From Cruorifilaria tuberocauda (Eukaryota > Nematoda > Chromadorea > Rhabditida > Onchocercidae), in contig JABVXU010000097.1 in NCBI GenBank assembly GCA_013365365.1, forward strand, positions 93,056-157,055: a stretch of 64,000 nt of DNA. Direction: 5' to 3'. The first letter of the stretch is position 1. Every line of letters starts with the position of its first letter. The notes below the pieces were generated by a model. That model searched no databases. It was not told where the DNA came from and saw only the letters and a program-made list of their open reading frames with translations. Position numbers and translations under genes: made by a program. Below are positions 58,423 to 64,000 of this stretch, piece after piece.

Positions 58423-61400
58423 TTATTCCTCGTCGCGAGCTCGCTTTCGATTACGTCCAGTTTCTAAAAAATCAAAAAATTGCTACACGAATTTTAAAAA
58501 CTTATTGTTTAGAGAAATTGTACCAATGAGATAAAATATAAACGTGAGAAGCTCTATTTGCTTCGAAAATGATAAACGAGCGTTTCAAACAACCCAAAAA
58601 TTTAGTAACTACTTTCTAGTAGTTAGCTAAAAGTTTGTTGCAAACAGGAAATGATGGATTTTAAAAATCCGTAGAACGAATAGAAAAGATAACCTCTGGA
58701 ATTTCATGAATTAAAAATTTGAAATCCAAAAAGCAGAATTTAAAATGAAATTTAATTATTAAAATACCTTCCACACGAAATTTGAGATCGAATTCCTGGT
58801 CAGCTCCTAGGTATGAGTCACATATGAAATATAATTTGTAATGCATCTTTCCTACTGCCAATGCAGTGAAATCAAGTGTCATCTTTGCTTTCTGATGAAC
58901 TGTTAATCTAAATAATGAACATAATAAAATTATCTCTATCTCTCCTCATCAACAGAACGGAATACTTTTTGAGATTAATTTATCCGTATTCGTCTTATAT
59001 TTTTATATCTTTAATTATTGAAACTTTTCGATTTAGAGAGAAATTTGGAAAAAAATTAAAGAGAAAAAAGAAAAAATACACTGCTATAGAACTCCCAAAA
59101 TGAACCTTTTTATAGAAAACAGAGTATTTGAAGAGTGATCACCGATAACCAGCCACCATCCTTCTTCTTTACGCTTCTGTGGAAAAAGAGGCGCCACTAC
59201 TGGTGGAGCCATTCCATTTAAATCATTTTCACGTTCCATTTCGACGGCAATGTTTATTGTATCACCACTGAAATAAATTTAAATCAGAGTCAATGGTATC
59301 CAAACAAACACAAGAATTTTCAAGTGAAATTCTGAAAAAAAAATAGTAATTTCTCAATCTTATAGAAGCTAAAAGATTAAAAACTGTCGTAAAAAACTAA
59401 TTTTAGAAAATACGAAATATAAATTATTTACACAGTAATGGTTCCACTATTTTCAATTTTGTATTCAACTTCAATGCTAGGATAGTGATTGCAAAATCGA
59501 GCAACGTCTGACATTTCCGCTGGAGTCATTTGTAAAAGTGCCTGCCGAACGTCATCATCCAAATCCAATAAGTCAAATATTGATGATATTTTCTATAAAA
59601 AAGATTATAATTCACGGCTAATGCGAATATAGAAACAAACTATAAGAAAAACGAAGTTAATGCCATATTATTTTGGATTGTCTCAGAAAATACAGATCTT
59701 CATCATTTACGAATATGGAAAACGATGCTCTTTGTTTACTTTCTTCGATAATTAGATTTAATTTTTACAAAAGTTGACAATTTAATAAATTCGAAAATCT
59801 TTTGGAAAATTATGAAAGACAAAACTAACCTTCTCTTTGCATCGTTCAAGTAAGGAAGCTGAGCAATGAGGTAGTTGCTTCAAATATGATTCACTAGTGA
59901 ACATTGCTTGTGTTAACATTTGCGATAGCTCCATTGCATGGACTGCTGGCATTAACCAGCCGTTGCTGAATCATATGTATATGTATATAAAGTGTAAGAA
60001 AACTGAATAGAAATCTTCAAGTTCCAAATTTTTTGGTCATTTTTACCGTTATGTGATTACTCATTTTAGAAATAATTTTGACGAAAAGAAAATTATGAAA
60101 GCAACTATTATCAGCATTATATTTTTAATATTTTTTCTCAATCAATGCAATATACCTGCTTAAAACATCAACACAAGCTTGTACTAAACGAATTGCCCTA
60201 AGAATGACAATTTCTGTATCTTTATTCAGCTCAGCTGACAACTGTATGCGGGCCAAGTGAGCGTTCATCAGTAAATTAACCTGAAAAAAATTGAATGAAT
60301 CAAAATATACTACGGCCTCGCTACGTGAATTATATCTTATAGGATCTGGAGTACTTGATTGAAACTCTTGCGCCGGCTTTTACTAAAAATAATCAAAAAT
60401 TTCTATTTATATGTAGAATAATTCATTTACAGCACACCTTGACATGTGGATCTGTGAACTTCTGATGTTTTTGTTGGCCTGATAATCGGTCAGCTAGCTG
60501 CTTCAACAAAATGTCTTCCTTATAACGTATTGGCATGTTTGCAAATTCGCTTGCATTGCTGATAATTTCAATAAGAGCTCGCAGTTTAGTTTTCGCACTC
60601 AAGGACATACTGAACACTTCTGAAAATTAAAGAAGAGAATACACACAAATGAATTATTTAAATCTAATTTATTTGAAGATCATTTTTTTTGTTTTGGTGG
60701 TAATCTCTCAGTATTGTCTCTTCATTTGCCAGTATAAAAAAACTCAGCAAAATATATTTTGCGAAGTTTTTTTATACTGGAAGATGAAAGTATGTGCAGT
60801 GAGAATTAGTACTTCCTGCTATTTATTCTTTACTGATAAACAATACTTATCGCAAATTCTAATCCTTAGAAAAAAAGAAATATTTCTAGTAAGGATTGTT
60901 TTTCTCTCTTCTAAACATGGCTTAGGCCAGACTGCTATCGCACGTCCAAAGGAAAAGTAATAAAAATTGCATCATTTTCTAAGTTTTAATTTTGAAAATC
61001 CAAAAAATTTACCGATTGTCGTATAACTTATATAATAGTAGGCTGCAATCATTCCCAAATTGAGTGGCTGTGTGTCCATATCGTTTTTGATCGTAATGCA
61101 TTTCGAATTCTCCAGATCTTTCAGTGTATTTTCTACTAATTCAGAAAGGCTATCTGATAAATGACGATGTGTTACACCTTGCAAATTATAGTAATTTGGA
61201 TTCTGTGTCATGCGTCGGTATAATAGAGTCCAAGTTAGGTACTGAAATAGAATGAATTACATGAGAGAACAGGACAAATGACGAAACAAGAAACACCAAT
61301 AAACTATCGCTAAAAAACGATGAAGCACATGTGTTTTTCTTTTTAAAACCTTCAGAGTTAAACTCACATCAATCGCGTCTTGTTTATTTTCGATCGTTTT

Positions 61401-64000
61401 AGTTACAATTTCAGCATTGAAATGATCATGAAGACAATGACTCAAATGTGATTCAACAGGAAGTGGTTCATAAAGGAATTTTTTAAAGAAATCTTTTTTC
61501 GAAGATTGACACATAAGAACACATTTTGCTGAAATGAAAACCTGCTTTTATAAAATAAACGTTTTTTGCATACATAAAAATGTTAACTGAAGATGGTTGC
61601 ACACCGCTTATTGTGTTACAGTTAATTAGTACAACACATGATCAAGAAAAAAATCGGAACTCTATTTTAAAATATCGAAACTAATGCATCTGCTCCATAA
61701 ACGTAGTTTCCTGATTTCATAAAAGTCCTTGCTTTATGCTTAAACAATCATAATTTACGTTCCCTTTTTGACCAATTAATACGTAATTTTGATCACAAAA
61801 ATAAACAAATAGTTACCATCATCATCAATTCCTGGTCTATTCGCCAGTCCAACCATGTGCAAAACATCACCTACTGGATAATCTTCATAAACATGATACT
61901 TTCCGTTATAAAACTGTGTATCCATAATAATCACAACATATGCATTCATGGAAATTTGATAGCACATCGTACGTGGAACAATACAAACCTTAAATATCAA
62001 TTAAAATGATTGAATATACAATGGATTAAATTAGACATTTAATCAGTAATCTGATTGAACGCTAAAATGTACGATAATATAAGAATCGTCAATGGTACCC
62101 CAAACAGTGTGTTGTCAACATGGAAGAACTATATATTACATCTATTGGAGATTTGATAGATCACAAAGATAAAATTTTTTTATGAAACCAGAAAATCTCA
62201 ATTTATATTAAATCTGATGCGTCTAATTACCTTGAAAATAACAGTTTGTCTATACATAGAATACCTGAACAATATAACTCTTATATACGAGCGAGTAGAG
62301 CAAAATTGATTGATGAAGTATGCCTTATAGTAAAAAATTCCCATAGCTTTAATTTTCTCAGTGGTAACTAATTTTAGTCTGTTCAAGAAATTCAGTAAAA
62401 ATATAAAGTTGTTTAGACAATAATAACTCCATGCGACGTTTCATCACATATGTATTTAATATATTTACTACATAACCAAAACAATATAGTAGATATATTG
62501 TATGCATAATAATGTATAAAAGAACCTGAATTGCGCCACTTTGGAAAAGTTGTTCCACAACAGCCATATCTTTGACACTTGTACCTTCATGTAGAAAACC
62601 TACTCCGCAAGACAATGTTTCTTTTAGAGTTTTATCCTATAAGATATAACAGATTAGGAAAACTTTAGCTATTTCACTTTTAATAAGGAAAATTTTTCGA
62701 TAGTTTAGAAAGGATTAATTATACCTGAACATTATCCAGCAATCGAACAAAACTTGCTTCCTGCGGATTAATGTGCAAAAACCGCTTCGACTGTCCGTCA
62801 GCATGTGCCATTGTAAGCATATCGACAGCAGTTGATCTCGACTGCCGTCTGCTGGGTACAAAAACGAGCGCAGGACGTGGGCGTAGTTTACCACCATGTC
62901 GCAGAACTGCTGCATAAACTGGTCGTGCCATTGCTGCTAACCGAGAAGCAGTATGTGATAAGTTAAAGCCCTGAAAATTATTTAAAACTTGAATTTGTAA
63001 TCTAATATAAGAGAAAATAAAATCTCGAATTTTTTTGAACAATGATATTATACTTCAGAAGACTGCATATTGTGATCTCAAACACGCTTGTTTAAAATTA
63101 ACCTGTATGAAAAGTTCTAATGGAAGAGGTCGACAATTTGGTGCGAAATTAAAAGTAGCCTGTGAGGAACAACCAAGCCACTGTCCAACGTCTCTAGCAT
63201 TAGCTAGCGATGATGAAAGAGCAACAATTCGAACCGTCGAATCTAGCTGTGATGACATATAACGCATACGTGAGCAAATTACTTCCAATACCGGCTAAAA
63301 GAAATCAAATTATCAAAATAAAATGAGGCAATAAAAATAAATAATATGGAAATATGAACATGATTACGTAGAAGGAGATTAAGTTAGATAAAGATAGGGA
63401 AATCTCTAAATCTCAATTTTTTCTTATAAAATGGTTATGTTCTCCTTATATCAATATTCATGTTCCTCCCATATCACTTGGATAAAGGAAACAGAACCGC
63501 TTCTCTGTCATTTCATCTCCTTTCAAAAACGTATTAATGAGAAAAATCAAAACAAGTGCGATAAAAATTCAGCAAAATAGAGTACAATATGAATTTTAAA
63601 AACTGAATATTTGATGAAAACCAAATTATCCACTTTTAGAGAAGATTCTAATCATAAAAAGTCAATTTCGAGAAAACAACAACAGCGGCAGAACAGATAG
63701 AATTAAAATTTAAACCGTTTACATTATACTAAGCTGTATGATCAACGAACCCCATTACTGCTTCCAATCATATGAAGATCGTCAACGATAAATAATCGCA
63801 CAGCTTGAACATTTTTTCGCTGTTTCCAACGTCGACTAACATTGTCCCACTTTTCTGGTGTTGCTATAATCAACTGTCCTCGTTGTAACAATTTTAGATC
63901 AGTCGATGGCTCACCCGTCAGCATAACAACTGTTTTTTCTAGTGCAACTCCAATCCGTTCTTGCCAATCGATAAACTTCTGAGAAGTAGCAGTTCTTATA
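58423..64000 (-). CDS. snrp-200: U5 snRNP helicase SNRNP200/Brr2, C-terminal half (5' part beyond the window)
   Basis: Spliceosomal Ski2-like helicase that unwinds U4/U6. The window holds the end of the C-terminal cassette and its Sec63 unit. Exons, 5' to 3': 64000-63751 (partial), 63294-63103, 62970-62725, 62636-62526, 61988-61817, 61528-61368, 61241-61013, 60619-60438, 60280-60156, 59965-59830, 59592-59432, 59267-59106, 58907-58768, 58463-58423. About 768 codons fit in phase. Visible are STPEKW-like IIATPEKWD with [11 protein letters not shown], motif II as [51 protein letters not shown], and motif VI as MVGLANRP. The Sec63 part begins near [20 protein letters not shown], followed by the helical bundle and an FN3-like end ([14 protein letters not shown]). 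DDLH and ANRP in place of DExH and GRAGR mark the second cassette, known in this family to be catalytically inactive. The last exon codes only 13 residues ([11 protein letters not shown] and stop). Confidence 0.95.

Overview
This 64 kb window is nuclear DNA from a nematode. It is strongly AT-rich, and its genes are split into many short exons (mostly 50-250 bp) with phase-consistent GT-AG introns. A typical nematode acceptor (TTTAAACAG) sits directly against the P-glycoprotein start codon, as expected for spliced-leader trans-splicing. The gene set and the loose spacing suggest a parasitic clade such as the filarial worms. That placement is inference; no species marker was read. I found no bacterial genes, CRISPR arrays, tRNAs or rRNAs.

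Layout. (1) 1-9144, minus: the largest subunit of RNA polymerase I, 23 exons in the window, with the C-terminus running off the left edge. (2) 10279-13163, minus: an unrecognised gene. Its last four exons form a phase-consistent chain, and a possible transmembrane first exon lies further upstream. (3) 14060-17865, plus: an AAAP-family amino-acid transporter, with a possible extra terminal exon at 20196-20328. (4) 21928-31414, plus: a complete P-glycoprotein (ABCB type), 25 exons summing exactly to 1280 codons plus stop, with both nucleotide-binding domains intact. (5) 33176-40960, minus: a ClC-2-type chloride channel with two CBS domains, first exon unresolved. (6) 41-48.8 kb: gene-poor, with two candidate plus-strand exons near 46.05-46.32 kb. 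(7) 48812-51409, plus: a secreted/ER thioredoxin-fold protein of the TXNDC12 (ERp18/19) family. (8) 54680-55196, minus: a two-exon neurogenin-like bHLH factor. (9) 58423-64000, minus: the C-terminal half of the U5 snRNP helicase SNRNP200/Brr2, with its N-terminus off the right edge.

The genes do not form a pathway or operon. They are separately spaced housekeeping genes (Pol I, spliceosome), membrane transport genes (AAAP, P-gp, ClC), one ER redox protein and one neural regulator. P-gp and ClC are tail to tail. The unknown gene and the AAAP transporter are head to head across about 0.9 kb.

Exon models were built by hand from family alignment plus splice phase. Sums divisible by three for P-gp, AAAP, TXNDC12-like, bHLH and the SNRNP200 tail support them. 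The main points for a second look are three apparent GC-AG introns, the possible twelfth membrane segment of the transporter, the missing canonical ER-retention tail on the TXNDC12-like protein, the unrecognised gene at 10.3-11.3 kb, and coding-like relics at 9.6-9.9 kb and 46 kb.
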